A DNA stretch of 64,000 nt from an uncultured Bacteroidales bacterium (GCA_934725575.1 CAKVCK010000016.1:1-64000), one strand, 5' to 3'; counted from the stretch's first letter, positions 1 to 8,044 are shown. The notes: generated by a model from the letters alone, not told the origin. Numbers and translations: made by a program.

Positions 1-47
1 TGTTAACAAAGATAGTGGGTGGTCTTGTTTTTTTTATTAAACGGGCG

Positions 48-66
48 TAAAAATCGCAGATTTTTA
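48..66. repeat. Short perfect hairpin before the cargo operon
   Basis: taaaaatc and gattttta form an 8-bp perfect stem around a 3-nt loop (gca), about 40 bases before the first cargo ATG. It could be an operator or the end of an upstream transcript; there is a run of T at 27-36. Nothing else is recognised in bases 1-103. Confidence 0.35.
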
Positions 67-103
67 TGTAAGTTTGTTAGGAGTAATTAATCCCGATATA
101 CTA

Positions 104-1093
104 ATGGCTAATTTTCTTTTTTACAAGTACCGTTTTGAAAAAACCGGTGAAAGGACTTTGTTTTCGGCTGAGGATAATGCACACGTTTCCAATGAATATC
201 TCAATGATAAGTTTGCTGTATTGATAGGAGAAAGAGCAGAGGCGAAATTTCGGAAGCTGAATCTTTACTGTGTCAAGGCTGACAAGAAGGGCGTGAAGTC
301 TCCTGAGATGTACACGAATGAGATAAAGCATTTTGCCGGCGGCGTTGCCTTGCTGGAGGTGCGGAACAATAAGTTCAAGAAAGTTATGCCGAGGGATAAG
401 AATGAGTCCGTGGATGTCGAGCATTGTCCGCTTTGCTGGGCGATTATCGATACCCGTCCGGATTCGATGGCGATTCTGGTGCAGCAGAAGAGGGATGTGT
501 TCGGGAATGCTGATGATGTGGCGGGCCTTATTGTGGATTGCTGTTCTCGTGAGTTGAAGATTTCGGAGTTGGACTGGAAGATGGTTTATGAGAAACGGCT
601 GTGTAAAGGCTCGATTTGGGACATTGTGAAGTCTCGCACTGATGGTGGTCAGGATAGGGTGAAATGTCTTTGCGTGAAGATTGACGGCAAGAGGGCAAAT
701 GAGGAGAACGAGGTCGATAAGGCTTTGCAACTTGTGCTGGAGAAATTGGCGGCTCCGGAGGGTGAGCTTAAGCTGATGTCTGATGATCCGGCGCGAAAGA
801 TTCTGGATGAGACGAAGGATGACGTGAGGAATACGGTTGATATGCTTATCGAGAATAATTATCGGATGCGGATTGGTTTCGAGAAGTCGGGGTCAGTGGA
901 GTATGGGCGTGATACTGAGGCTGTGTATGGGATTGCTGACGAGTATTGCGATGAGTTTGTGAATGGGACGGCTTTGCTTGGTGGACGCTATAATCTGAAG
1001 GATTGGCTTGATACGTTGATGCCGGAAGATGATGCGCATACGTATATTCAGTCTGAAAAGAAGAAGAGGAATGGCAGGAGAGCGAGAAAATAG
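104..1093 (+). CDS. Cargo protein of unknown function (329 aa)
   Basis: I do not recognise the family. The reading frame is open from a TTG at 74, but the ATG at 104 (MANFLFYKYRF) is the more natural start. The protein is soluble, without signal peptide or membrane segment. It has Cys-rich patches: CPLC near residue 110, DCC near 150 and CLC near 190. The C-terminus is very basic (KKKRNGRRARK). It overlaps the next gene by 23 bases, so the two are probably translationally coupled. Position in the variable part of an integrative element and the operon layout make a defence, toxin or host-interaction role possible, but this is inference from context only. Confidence 0.6.
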   Translation: MANFLFYKYRFEKTGERTLFSAEDNAHVSNEYLNDKFAVLIGERAEAKFRKLNLYCVKADKKGVKSPEMYTNEIKHFAGGVALLEVRNNKFKKVMPRDKNESVDVEHCPLCWAIIDTRPDSMAILVQQKRDVFGNADDVAGLIVDCCSRELKISELDWKMVYEKRLCKGSIWDIVKSRTDGGQDRVKCLCVKIDGKRANEENEVDKALQLVLEKLAAPEGELKLMSDDPARKILDETKDDVRNTVDMLIENNYRMRIGFEKSGSVEYGRDTEAVYGIADEYCDEFVNGTALLGGRYNLKDWLDTLMPEDDAHTYIQSEKKKRNGRRARK

Positions 1094-1733
1094 GATTCTG
1101 GAGTCTCCGCTTTGGCTGTTTGTCCGGACGAAGTGGATTGAGTGGGAACAGAAGATTCTTTCGATGCAGGTAGATGATTCGGAGTTCCTGCTTTATCTGG
1201 TGTGGGCATTGGATTCTATCAAGGAACAGGATGAAAGGACTCTTCGGAATTTTCGAGGAAGCGTGTATGGAGTAATCCGTAAGAAATCCATTGAGCGGAA
1301 TTTCGCAGCTCCGAAAGAGGATATTGACTATGTCTCCAATCTTGTCTGTGCTTGCGCTTTGTTTTGCTATGGGCTTACATTGACGGAGTCCCATGACAAC
1401 AGAAGAGTGTATTCAGAACTTGTCGGAGGTATGGTGGAATACTGGCCGGCGATACGTGAAATCAAGAACAGTATTGAAATAGACGAAAATACTCAGACCT
1501 TGAAAGATTGGATGGTGGACTATATGAAAGATGATGATTACTTTACAATGTCAGATGTGATCGAATGGGATGACGGGCGTGATTCTGTGTTGCCGGACAT
1601 CATAGGAAGACGAAATCAAGTCATCAATGTTACTATAGAAAAGTTTGAAAACCAAAGTGGTGCGGTTTTCAATGATAATTCCACGACTAAAATATTAACT
1701 GAATATGGCGAAGATAGGAAAATTTTACAATGA
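1071..1733 (+). CDS. Cargo protein of unknown function with C-terminal GAVFNDNS motif (220 aa)
   Basis: The start at 1071 (MAGERENRILES) is chosen because a purine-rich AAGAAGAGG lies just before it and it gives a compact overlap with the upstream gene. The body is probably alpha-helical with a hydrophobic stretch (VCACALFCYGL) around residue 105, too short to call a membrane anchor. The last 35 residues contain FENQSGAVFNDNSTTK, nearly repeated at the N-terminus of the next protein. The last 29 bases overlap the next gene. No family is recognised. The shared short motif suggests the two products interact; that is inference. Confidence 0.6.
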   Translation: MAGERENRILESPLWLFVRTKWIEWEQKILSMQVDDSEFLLYLVWALDSIKEQDERTLRNFRGSVYGVIRKKSIERNFAAPKEDIDYVSNLVCACALFCYGLTLTESHDNRRVYSELVGGMVEYWPAIREIKNSIEIDENTQTLKDWMVDYMKDDDYFTMSDVIEWDDGRDSVLPDIIGRRNQVINVTIEKFENQSGAVFNDNSTTKILTEYGEDRKILQ

Positions 1734-2112
1734 GGCAGGTGCGGTGTTTAATGATAATTCGCAGACATTGAATGCTCAGCAGAATAACATTCGGGCACAG
1801 GATGGAATAGATGAGGCGGAGGCGTTCGGTAAGGAAAATGTGGTTCTGATTAATAGGTCTGACAAGTTTTCCAAGATTGATTTGTTTAGGGTTATCACTG
1901 CGCTATATCAGTGCGGAGCCTTTAAGTCGTCGGATGCTAAGAAATTGACCAAAAAGAGAGTGTTCAAGGCTTTTGAGAAGATGTTGGGAGATAATTTCGG
2001 TAATTATGAGAATGACCTGTCAGCCGGAAGCAACAAGAAAGGGGATGTTACTATATTCAAGGAACTTGAAGCTGCATTTACCCGGAGTGAGGATGATAAA
2101 TTGAGCAGATAA
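1705..2112 (+). CDS. Cargo protein of unknown function with N-terminal GAVFNDNS motif (135 aa)
   Basis: It starts inside the end of the preceding gene. Residues 7-19 read FYNEAGAVFNDNS and match the C-terminal motif of the upstream protein. The C-terminal part (KIDLFRVITALYQCGAF, then an FGNYENDLS stretch) is helical and faintly resembles the small RteC-like regulatory or adaptor domains common in Bacteroides mobile elements; I would not annotate on that alone. Third and last gene of the plus-strand cargo operon, followed by a hairpin shared with the convergent replication gene. Confidence 0.6.
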   Translation: MAKIGKFYNEAGAVFNDNSQTLNAQQNNIRAQDGIDEAEAFGKENVVLINRSDKFSKIDLFRVITALYQCGAFKSSDAKKLTKKRVFKAFEKMLGDNFGNYENDLSAGSNKKGDVTIFKELEAAFTRSEDDKLSR

Positions 2113-2117
2113 TCATT

Positions 2118-2147
2118 ACGGGCGAGGCTGTTTGCGGTCTCGCCCGT
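2118..2147. terminator. Bidirectional hairpin between convergent operons
   Basis: acgggcgag (2118-2126) pairs perfectly with ctcgcccgt (2139-2147) between the cargo operon stop at 2112 and the DUF3987 stop at 2152. The downstream sequence is moderately T-rich on the plus strand (atcgttatttg). Confidence 0.6.
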
Positions 2148-2151
2148 ATCG

Positions 2152-3945
2152 TTATTTGAGTTTCTTATATTTCCCATACGCGACATTTTCCAGCCGACCT
2201 TCTTCGCACCATTTCTTGATGGTGCGCTCGATGGATTTGGGATTGAGTCCCATCGTGGTGGCCAGTTCGCAGTAGGTCTTGCGGTCGAACTCGTCCGGGA
2301 GGGCTTCAAGGTATTTCAGTTGTAAGGACTGTCGTTGCGCAGTTGTGGAGACGGTCGTCGATGATGCCGGGGATGCGAGCGTTCGGAATATCCGTTCATC
2401 ATGGCGGATGATCACGTCGGCTATGGTTCGGGCTGTGGTGTAGTCGGTGTCGGAGCAGATGAGCTCTAGCGAGTAGTTGCCGTCTTCCATAATGCGGAGG
2501 GCGGAGAGGATCATCGCTATGCGGAATGTTATGACTCCGAGTCGGCGGACGGTGGCTATGAACTCGTCTCCGCAGGAGGCGGCATATTCGGACTGCCATC
2601 GGTCGAACAGGGCGTTGAAGTCTTCCTGTTGTTCGGAGGTAAGGCGGAATATGATGTCGGAACTATGTTCGGATAGGATGCGGTGGAAGTCGTGGTAGTC
2701 CTTGCCGAGGGATGCAAAGTGGTCTTCAAGGGTATCGTTGCCTGATTCGGCGAAGACATTATTCCAGACAAGTTTGGTGTCGAGGTAGTAGAAGAGGAAG
2801 CGGCTGAAGAGGCCGTTTTCCGCATCGGTGATGAGGTTCAGAACTTGCCGAGGTGTGCCGGTGAGGACTGTGGACAGTCTCGGGTTCTTGATGTTCACAT
2901 ATTCACGGTCTTTGCGACGGATATAGGAGATAGTCTCGTGGTGGAAGGCCTTGCGGAAACCGTCGGAGTAGTTGCCGTAGTCGGAGCCGAAGGTGTTTGC
3001 GAGGGTGTCGCCTTCCGTCTCGAACATAAGTCCTTGGCCTCCATTGTCATTGAGGACTTGATAGACTGCGGTGGCTGAGGAGTTGGCAGGGATGAAGAGC
3101 ATCCGCATCGGCGGTTCTTCGGGCTTTTCCATATCGACTTTCTTCTTTCCTGCAGCATTGTATTCAGATAGTCTGTGCTTGTATTCCATCATTTCGGCTT
3201 CGTTGAGGTTGCGCAGGTCTTCGTGGATGGGTTCGACGAGGTGACGGCAGAGGTTGAGTCGGCCTTTTCCTGACGAGGCTCTGGCGGTGACGAACAGGAA
3301 GAGGTTCGGGAATACTGTCCTGCGGTCGTAGATGCCTTTGATGTGAGGCATACAAGAGGAGAGCACCGTCAATGTGCCGAGCAGGAGGATGTCGGCATCC
3401 TGAACAGAGTTACCGGAGGTGGCAATCTGTTTGAGGAAGTCTGGGAGGTGGCTGACGACTTTGTCGCTGAATGTGGGCAGTGGTTCTGTGAGGATTTCCG
3501 CAGATTCCGCTGTTTCTGCAATTTCCGCAGTGTGATGGGATGCGGATTTTGCGGAATGTGCGGAGACTGCGGATTTGCCGGAAGTGATGATTGAGATTCC
3601 TGCTTCTTTGGCTTTCTGGAAGAATGTTTTGACTGTTATGCCTGTGCCGTGGGATTTTAGGCATTTGTCGTATTGGCGGTCGCATTCTTCGGGAGTGTAG
3701 CCGCTGTTCAGGCGGCTGATGCGGTGGTAGTAGCTGCGTCCGGATTCTCCGAGTCCTTCGGAGAGGGAGAAGCCGAGGTTTCGCCAGTTGTCGTAGCCTG
3801 AGGTTATGTCAATGCCGGACTGCTCAATGCGAGAGGTGACGGCCTCAATATCTTCCAGAGTGCCTGATAAGGCTGATTCTTGCGGTGTCGTGTTTGTGGA
3901 AGCTGGCTGCTGAAGCCAGTCCTCTGGATGGAATGTATCTTTCAT
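2152..3945 (-). CDS. PriCT_2 / DUF3987 helicase-like replication protein
   Basis: 597 aa. Residues ~30-115 look like a primase C-terminal type 2 region (DNWRNLGFSLSEG ... GITVKTFFQKAKEAGI). A low-complexity Ala/Ser/His/Glu linker (~120-150) follows, then a DUF3987 (YfjI-like) helicase-type domain with the P-loop-like ARASSGKG near residue 225, and a C-terminal winged-helix segment (NPKSIERTIKKWCEEGRLENV). In Bacteroidales elements this family is regularly paired with a VirE_N protein, which here ends 2 bases upstream. Together they probably act in priming and unwinding during replication of the excised element. The pairing and fold are family knowledge; the replication role is inferred. Confidence 0.8.
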   Translation of the reverse strand: MKDTFHPEDWLQQPASTNTTPQESALSGTLEDIEAVTSRIEQSGIDITSGYDNWRNLGFSLSEGLGESGRSYYHRISRLNSGYTPEECDRQYDKCLKSHGTGITVKTFFQKAKEAGISIITSGKSAVSAHSAKSASHHTAEIAETAESAEILTEPLPTFSDKVVSHLPDFLKQIATSGNSVQDADILLLGTLTVLSSCMPHIKGIYDRRTVFPNLFLFVTARASSGKGRLNLCRHLVEPIHEDLRNLNEAEMMEYKHRLSEYNAAGKKKVDMEKPEEPPMRMLFIPANSSATAVYQVLNDNGGQGLMFETEGDTLANTFGSDYGNYSDGFRKAFHHETISYIRRKDREYVNIKNPRLSTVLTGTPRQVLNLITDAENGLFSRFLFYYLDTKLVWNNVFAESGNDTLEDHFASLGKDYHDFHRILSEHSSDIIFRLTSEQQEDFNALFDRWQSEYAASCGDEFIATVRRLGVITFRIAMILSALRIMEDGNYSLELICSDTDYTTARTIADVIIRHDERIFRTLASPASSTTVSTTAQRQSLQLKYLEALPDEFDRKTYCELATTMGLNPKSIERTIKKWCEEGRLENVAYGKYKKLK

Positions 3946-3947
3946 AT

Positions 3948-4877
3948 TCAGAGATAATTTTCGTTGATGAATGCGTTGGGGTCGTACGGGAGGAAGCAGG
4001 GACGTGAGATGTCCTTTCCTGACTGGTCTGGTTCGATGCCGTATGCGCTTGCGATGTAGCGTGATACGGCACGGAAGTAGTCGCTGTGGGAAAGTTCCTT
4101 ACGCTGGATTTCGATTACCCATTTGAGTCCGTCTCCTGAAGGACTTCGGAAAAGAAGTGCGGTTTCAAAGTATTTGTCCTGCAATAGCTTTTCAAAAATG
4201 ACTTCAAGTTGTGGTATATGGTCGAAGTCGAGGCATAGGAGTCCCGATATGGACTTGATCTTGTCATTGGCTCTTACGTCGAACTCTCCGCAGAAGGTGA
4301 CGTAGGCGAAATTGGCGGCTTTGTAGTTCCGCGCACGTTTCTTGTCTTGTATGCGGCGAAGGTGTTCTGTCTGTGTCTTGGCATATGGACCGATGATGTA
4401 GTTGTAGGCATCGAGTATGGTGATGCTCTTGTAGGATTTCGTGTTTGTTATCGGGGCCTTGAAGAACGAGAATCTTGGGCCTTTGGAAATGGACTCCAGA
4501 GCTGGCTTTCCGTACTGGTTATGGCTGCCGTCAAGATTGAGGTGCATTTCCCTGTTGAGCGTCATCAGGAGTTCCTGTCCTGTCTGACGGTAGTAGAGTG
4601 CGGCGAAGTCAAGCGCGTCTCCGTCAGGGATGGTGCCAGTGTCGTCGTGGTGGAATGCGGTTTCGTCGCTGAGTTTTGCTGAGGGATCGTTCTTGGCGAA
4701 CCAGATGTGCAGGGTTTTGCCGCCTCCGGCGAAAGGGTTGCGGCAGATGCCGCAGTCCCTTCCGGTTACTTTGATGATGGTCTCGTCGGGGTAGAACATG
4801 CGCAGGATGTGGGCATAGATGTCCACGCCCCAGAGAGTGCGCGAGAGAAGTGTATGTCTGTCAATGGTCTTTTCCAT
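3948..4877 (-). CDS. VirE_N (BT4734/BF3469-like) primase-related protein
   Basis: 309 aa. The central part carries the BT4734-like block: LLCLDFDHIP (acidic, metal-binding-like) around residue 205, LLFRSPSGDGLKWVIEI around 240 and SRPCFLPYDPNAF near the C-terminus, resembling an archaeo-eukaryotic primase core. The N-terminal 100 residues include CGICRNPFAGGGKTLHIW, a possible small zinc-binding segment. It overlaps the upstream HTH gene by 17 bases and is 2 bases from the DUF3987 gene, so the three are co-transcribed. Likely role: initiation of element replication. Confidence 0.8.
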   Translation of the reverse strand: MEKTIDRHTLLSRTLWGVDIYAHILRMFYPDETIIKVTGRDCGICRNPFAGGGKTLHIWFAKNDPSAKLSDETAFHHDDTGTIPDGDALDFAALYYRQTGQELLMTLNREMHLNLDGSHNQYGKPALESISKGPRFSFFKAPITNTKSYKSITILDAYNYIIGPYAKTQTEHLRRIQDKKRARNYKAANFAYVTFCGEFDVRANDKIKSISGLLCLDFDHIPQLEVIFEKLLQDKYFETALLFRSPSGDGLKWVIEIQRKELSHSDYFRAVSRYIASAYGIEPDQSGKDISRPCFLPYDPNAFINENYL

Positions 4878-5271
4878 AGCGTTCTTCGATTTTGAACATT
4901 GTGTAGTTGTCGCGAAGGATGCGTTCGAGATCTTCTCGGTGGTACCAGATTTTATGACCTATCTTGATGAACGGGATGGTTCCGTTCGAGCGAAGTGTCT
5001 GGAGTGTGCGCTGGCTGATGTGCAGGCGCATCATCACGTCTTGTCCATCGATGAGATTGTCAAAGAATGAGTTGTCTGGTGCATTCTCTTGTGTGTCGCT
5101 TTCAATAAGGCGATCGCATTCCTCGTCAGAGAGGTCGTCGAAACTCATCAGACCTCTTGCCATCAGTTCCTTCTGGATGAAGGGGCAATGACGGAGGAGT
5201 TTTCCGAAGTCGTCTTCCGGGTTGGATGCTATCTGGAGCATTATGTCACCGATTGTTCTTGGCTCGCTCAT
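4861..5271 (-). CDS. Excisionase-family HTH protein (136 aa)
   Basis: The N-terminal ~75 residues are acidic and not recognised. The C-terminal ~60 residues form an excisionase-like winged helix (MMRLHISQRTLQTLRSNGTIPFIKIGHKIW then YHREDLERIL), as in AlpA/Xis-type MerR-like proteins. It overlaps both neighbours (4 bases with the HTH gene upstream, 17 with the VirE_N gene downstream), so it belongs to one transcript with them. Probably a directionality factor or regulator of the replication genes; which of the two cannot be told from sequence. Confidence 0.75.
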   Translation of the reverse strand: MSEPRTIGDIMLQIASNPEDDFGKLLRHCPFIQKELMARGLMSFDDLSDEECDRLIESDTQENAPDNSFFDNLIDGQDVMMRLHISQRTLQTLRSNGTIPFIKIGHKIWYHREDLERILRDNYTMFKIEERYGKDH

Positions 5272-5618
5272 TTTCCCGTCCTCCTGTGATTTATGTAGTT
5301 GATGGCTTCGGTCTCCATTTCGATGTCGGTCTTCTGTCGTCCGGCATTGAGCCAGTCTTCAATTTCCTGACGTTTGAATATGAGTTTCTTGCCTTTCTTG
5401 TAGTAGGGGACAAGTCCGCCTCTTACCCAGCCGTAGATGGTCGGAGCAGCGGGATGCTCGGGATGGAACTGCTGGAATTCTTTCAGCGTCATCCACGGGT
5501 TGGTGCTGTCGGCCTTTGCGTTCTTCTGACCGGATTCGACAATGGCTTTGAGGCCTCGGATTTCTTCTACCAGCGTCGCCACGACATCTGGCAGGTCGTT
5601 GAATGTAAATTGTGACAT
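5268..5618 (-). CDS. Excisionase-family HTH protein (116 aa)
   Basis: Starts with a short helical N-terminus (VVATLVEEIRGLKAIVES), then an excisionase-like HTH: WMTLKEFQQFHPEHPAAPTIYGWVRGGLVPYYKKGKKLIF, with RQEIEDWL closing the wing. First gene of the minus-strand replication block, overlapping the next by 4 bases. The upstream intergenic region holds the integrase terminator and a palindrome that could be its operator. Likely DNA-binding regulator or recombination directionality factor. Confidence 0.75.
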   Translation of the reverse strand: MSQFTFNDLPDVVATLVEEIRGLKAIVESGQKNAKADSTNPWMTLKEFQQFHPEHPAAPTIYGWVRGGLVPYYKKGKKLIFKRQEIEDWLNAGRQKTDIEMETEAINYINHRRTGK

Positions 5619-5679
5619 AAAATTTCATTTTTTTTATGTCGCGAGTCGTTCCTTTCTTTGGCGCCTTATGAAAAAGAAA

Positions 5680-5703
5680 GCCCACGACTGTTATTTCGTG
5701 GGC
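5680..5703 (-). terminator. Intrinsic terminator downstream of the integrase
   Basis: Read on the minus strand, gcccacga and tcgtgggc form an 8-bp perfect stem with an 8-nt loop, followed directly by tttcttttt (5679-5671). It lies about 80 bases beyond the integrase stop and before the next minus-strand operon. Confidence 0.75.
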
Positions 5704-5735
5704 AAATATCATTGAATATTAGCGTCTGAATCCTA

Positions 5736-5752
5736 TACTACAAGTTGTAGTA
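5736..5752. promoter_or_regulatory. 17-bp palindrome between integrase and HTH operon
   Basis: TACTACAAGTTGTAGTA is a perfect 8-bp inverted repeat around a central G. It sits in the only intergenic gap between integrase and replication genes, upstream of the 116-aa HTH gene. A regulator operator or recombinase arm site is plausible; neither is proven. Confidence 0.4.
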
Positions 5753-5779
5753 CAAGATGATTTTTCTATATTTTTCGTG

Positions 5780-6883
5780 CTATTCCTTGATTTTTATGAT
5801 TTCGGAAGCTTGTTTCTTTTTCTCATTGACAAGGTCGGCATATATCTGGGTGGTGCTGACGTTCTTGTGGGTAAGCATCTTGCTGACGGTGTAGATGTCT
5901 GCGCCTCCGGCTATGAGCAGTGTGGCGTAGGTGTGGCGGAAGCAATGGAAGGTGATGTATTTGTCGATTCCGGCGGACTTTATCCATTCTTTCAGCCGTC
6001 CGTTGACGAGCTGGCGTGTGAGGCCCTTGAATACTTTGCCTTCGGATGGAGTACCGCAGAGTTCGAGTGCCTGGTCACTGATGGGGATGGTAGCTTCGGT
6101 GTCGGTCTTCTCTGTCTTGATGCGGATGCATTTACCGCCAGATGGATAGTCCTGGATGTGGTGCCATTCGAGCTGGAGGATGTCGCTCAGCCGGAGTCCG
6201 GTGAGGCAGGAAAAGAGCGAGGCGGATTTGAGGACGGGGTAGTCGCAGTGAGAGTCCGCAATTTTCTGGAGTTCTTCTTGTGTGAGGTATTCCCGCTTTG
6301 TCTCCTGGGTTTCTATCTTGTCAAGGTAGTCATTTACATTCTCTTTCAGGTAGCCTTCTTTGAAGGTGATGGCAAGGAATGCGCGGAATGTGCTCCAGTA
6401 TCCTGCGGCTGAATTCTGGGAGAGTTTGAGGTGGTCGCTCTTGATGCGTGTCGTGGTGCCGAGATATTCTCGGAACTTGTTGCAGAAATCTACGGTGAGC
6501 TCGTCGAAGCTGCATTGGCCTTTCACGAATATGTTGAAGTGTTCATAGACTATGCGCCATTTCTTGTCGTGGCCTGGCAGGATGGAATAGAAATAATCAA
6601 GGACGTTCATCATCCCTTTGCCCTTGTCGAGAAATCCGTATTGTTCGTTGATCAGGGATATTTCTCTCTGAGCGCGGATGGCCTCGGCCTGCTTGAGCTT
6701 GGCGGCATTGACTCTGCGGTCCGCTGCTGTGCGCGGGCTTTTCATTATGTAGATGCCGAGATATTCGCGGCGTGTCATCTGCATTGTTCTGGGGTTGCGG
6801 ATGGCAGGATAGAAGTCGAGATAGAGGGAGACTTTGCCGCTGGCGTATTCCCGCTTTCTGAGTGTCACTTTAACTGCGCCCAT
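5780..6883 (-). CDS. Tyrosine-type site-specific integrase
   Basis: 367 aa from the ATG at 6883 (MGAVKVTLRKRE); the frame extends to 6946 but this start fits the family N-terminus. An arm-binding-like N-terminus and a SAM-like core-binding domain (~100-200) precede the catalytic domain with CLTGLRLSD (first Arg), CFRHTYATLL (His-x-x-Arg style box), LTHKNVSTTQIYA (second His and the nucleophile Tyr). All catalytic positions are present, so the enzyme should be active. The start lies inside the end of the four-HTH gene (14 bases overlap), so both are co-transcribed. It catalyses integration and excision of the element. Confidence 0.9.
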   Translation of the reverse strand: MGAVKVTLRKREYASGKVSLYLDFYPAIRNPRTMQMTRREYLGIYIMKSPRTAADRRVNAAKLKQAEAIRAQREISLINEQYGFLDKGKGMMNVLDYFYSILPGHDKKWRIVYEHFNIFVKGQCSFDELTVDFCNKFREYLGTTTRIKSDHLKLSQNSAAGYWSTFRAFLAITFKEGYLKENVNDYLDKIETQETKREYLTQEELQKIADSHCDYPVLKSASLFSCLTGLRLSDILQLEWHHIQDYPSGGKCIRIKTEKTDTEATIPISDQALELCGTPSEGKVFKGLTRQLVNGRLKEWIKSAGIDKYITFHCFRHTYATLLIAGGADIYTVSKMLTHKNVSTTQIYADLVNEKKKQASEIIKIKE

Positions 6884-7778
6884 TTTGCTTTCTGTTTGTG
6901 AGAAGGGTACGGACCTCTTCTCTGTTGAAGTATACAAAATTACCAAATTTTACTCTTTCGATTCCGTTCTCCTTGAAAATTGTGTAGAGGTGGTTGCGTG
7001 AGAGACCGTAGGTAGCGGTGATTTCTTTCATTGTGATGTATTTGTCTGTGTCGGTATTCGTGCCTCTGGCATTATCCCATTGGCGTTTGGCGACGTATGT
7101 CGTGCCGTTCTTGCGCTCGCGTGTGATTTTGTGGGCCCTGCAGAAGTCGCAGATAGATTCGGTGCGCATTCCGGTCTGTTCGCGGAGCTGGTCGAAGGTG
7201 TACCATTTTTCGGAATCGGTGTAGTCTTCACGGGTGAAGATCTTGTCTATCTGTGCCTTGTCGTAGAAGTTCTTGCATCCGATGGTGCGTGGCTGGATGC
7301 CGAGACGCTTGGTGGTGGAGTGGAGCCAGCTCAGGGTGATGCCGTATTCCTCCATTATTTGCTCTTTGGTCATCCAGTTGGTGAGGATGTCCTCTTTTTC
7401 GGTGATAGTTGTGTCTTCAAGTGTGACTTGTCGGTTCGCTGCCTTGTCGAGATCTTCTCTGGAGATGCGGACCGTGCGGTCGGTAAAGCGCTTGAGTGGG
7501 ATGGAGTTGAGTTTAATGATGCGGTAGAGAGTGGTGCGTGAGATTTGCATCAGTTTGGCGGCATCGGTGAGTGTCAGGAAATTCTTGTCTAGCAGGGCTT
7601 GGCGCTGGAGTTCTCGTACTTCCTTGGTGGTGGATTTGAGCCGGTCGTTTCTCTTGCGGAGCTTGTCGGCAAGTCCGGAGCATCGGTGCGAGCAGTAGGC
7701 TGTCGCCGATGTGTAGGCGATGAATTCTTTTCCGCAGTGTTGGCAGATTTTGCGGTAGGTTCTTCTTGGTGTGTCCAT
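6870..7778 (-). CDS. Zinc-finger protein with four excisionase-like HTH repeats
   Basis: 302 aa. Residues ~12-33 carry CQHCGKEF ... YCSHRC, a small treble-clef-type zinc site, followed by a basic helix. Four units of about 50 residues follow, each opening with a recognition-like pattern: LTLTDAAKLMQISRTTLYRI, MTKEQIMEEYGITLSWLHS, YTFDQLREQTGMRTESICDF and ITMKEITATYGLSRNHLYTI; the first and last keep the wing (VRISREDL, VYFNREEV). It is encoded directly ahead of, and overlapping, the integrase. Likely an accessory DNA-binding factor that assembles the integration or excision complex, or represses the operon. Confidence 0.8.
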   Translation of the reverse strand: MDTPRRTYRKICQHCGKEFIAYTSATAYCSHRCSGLADKLRKRNDRLKSTTKEVRELQRQALLDKNFLTLTDAAKLMQISRTTLYRIIKLNSIPLKRFTDRTVRISREDLDKAANRQVTLEDTTITEKEDILTNWMTKEQIMEEYGITLSWLHSTTKRLGIQPRTIGCKNFYDKAQIDKIFTREDYTDSEKWYTFDQLREQTGMRTESICDFCRAHKITRERKNGTTYVAKRQWDNARGTNTDTDKYITMKEITATYGLSRNHLYTIFKENGIERVKFGNFVYFNREEVRTLLTNRKQNGRS

Positions 7779-7892
7779 AGCGGGTCAATTGGGCTACATC
7801 TACGGTTTTCGGTGTCCATCTTTGTTCAAGGTTGTTCAACGTTGTCCAACCTGCGGAGTTCCTTGGCACGGTGGTCGGAAAGACGTGAAATC

Positions 7893-7923
7893 TTGTACCG
7901 CACAAGGTACAAATGCGGTACAA
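7893..7923. repeat. Palindromic cluster at the element's right end
   Basis: TTGTACCGCA (7893-7902) and TGCGGTACAA (7914-7923) are a perfect 10-bp inverted repeat. The 11-nt spacer holds a third ggtacaaa, so three GTAC-centred half sites lie in 31 bases. Its place between the integrase operon and mnmE suits an integrase/excisionase binding site or operator. Confidence 0.5.
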
Positions 7924-7953
7924 ATTATGACAAAAAAGCGTAGAAATGCATTA

Positions 7954-8013
7954 AAAACCATTAAATTGTTAAACATCTGTTCCGGAGATAAGGTGCTGAT
8001 ATTTAATGGTTTT
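7954..8013. repeat. 13-bp inverted repeat between element and mnmE
   Basis: aaaaccattaaat (7954-7966) and atttaatggtttt (8001-8013) are perfect inverted copies separated by 34 bases, 32 bases before the mnmE stop. Candidate att region. Bases 7779-8044 otherwise hold no gene. Confidence 0.45.
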
Positions 8014-8044
8014 GTGCTATATTTCGATGTTTGTTGATATTGGG

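Larger units (their letters stand above)
1..8044. mobile_element. Right part of an integrative element next to mnmE
   Basis: The block holds a tyrosine integrase, three excisionase-like HTH proteins, a VirE_N protein and a PriCT_2/DUF3987 helicase-like protein, the usual core of Bacteroidales integrative/mobilizable or satellite elements, plus a cargo operon. Everything right of 8045 is core genome. The right end lies between 7779 and 8044, against the 3' end of mnmE. No relaxase, coupling protein or structural phage gene is visible and no second att copy was found, so the left end is probably outside the window. Transfer mode is unknown. Confidence 0.75.

Noticed and set aside
1..8044. Prophage
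   Set aside because: No capsid, terminase, portal, tail or lysis genes in the visible part; gene content fits an integrative or satellite element.
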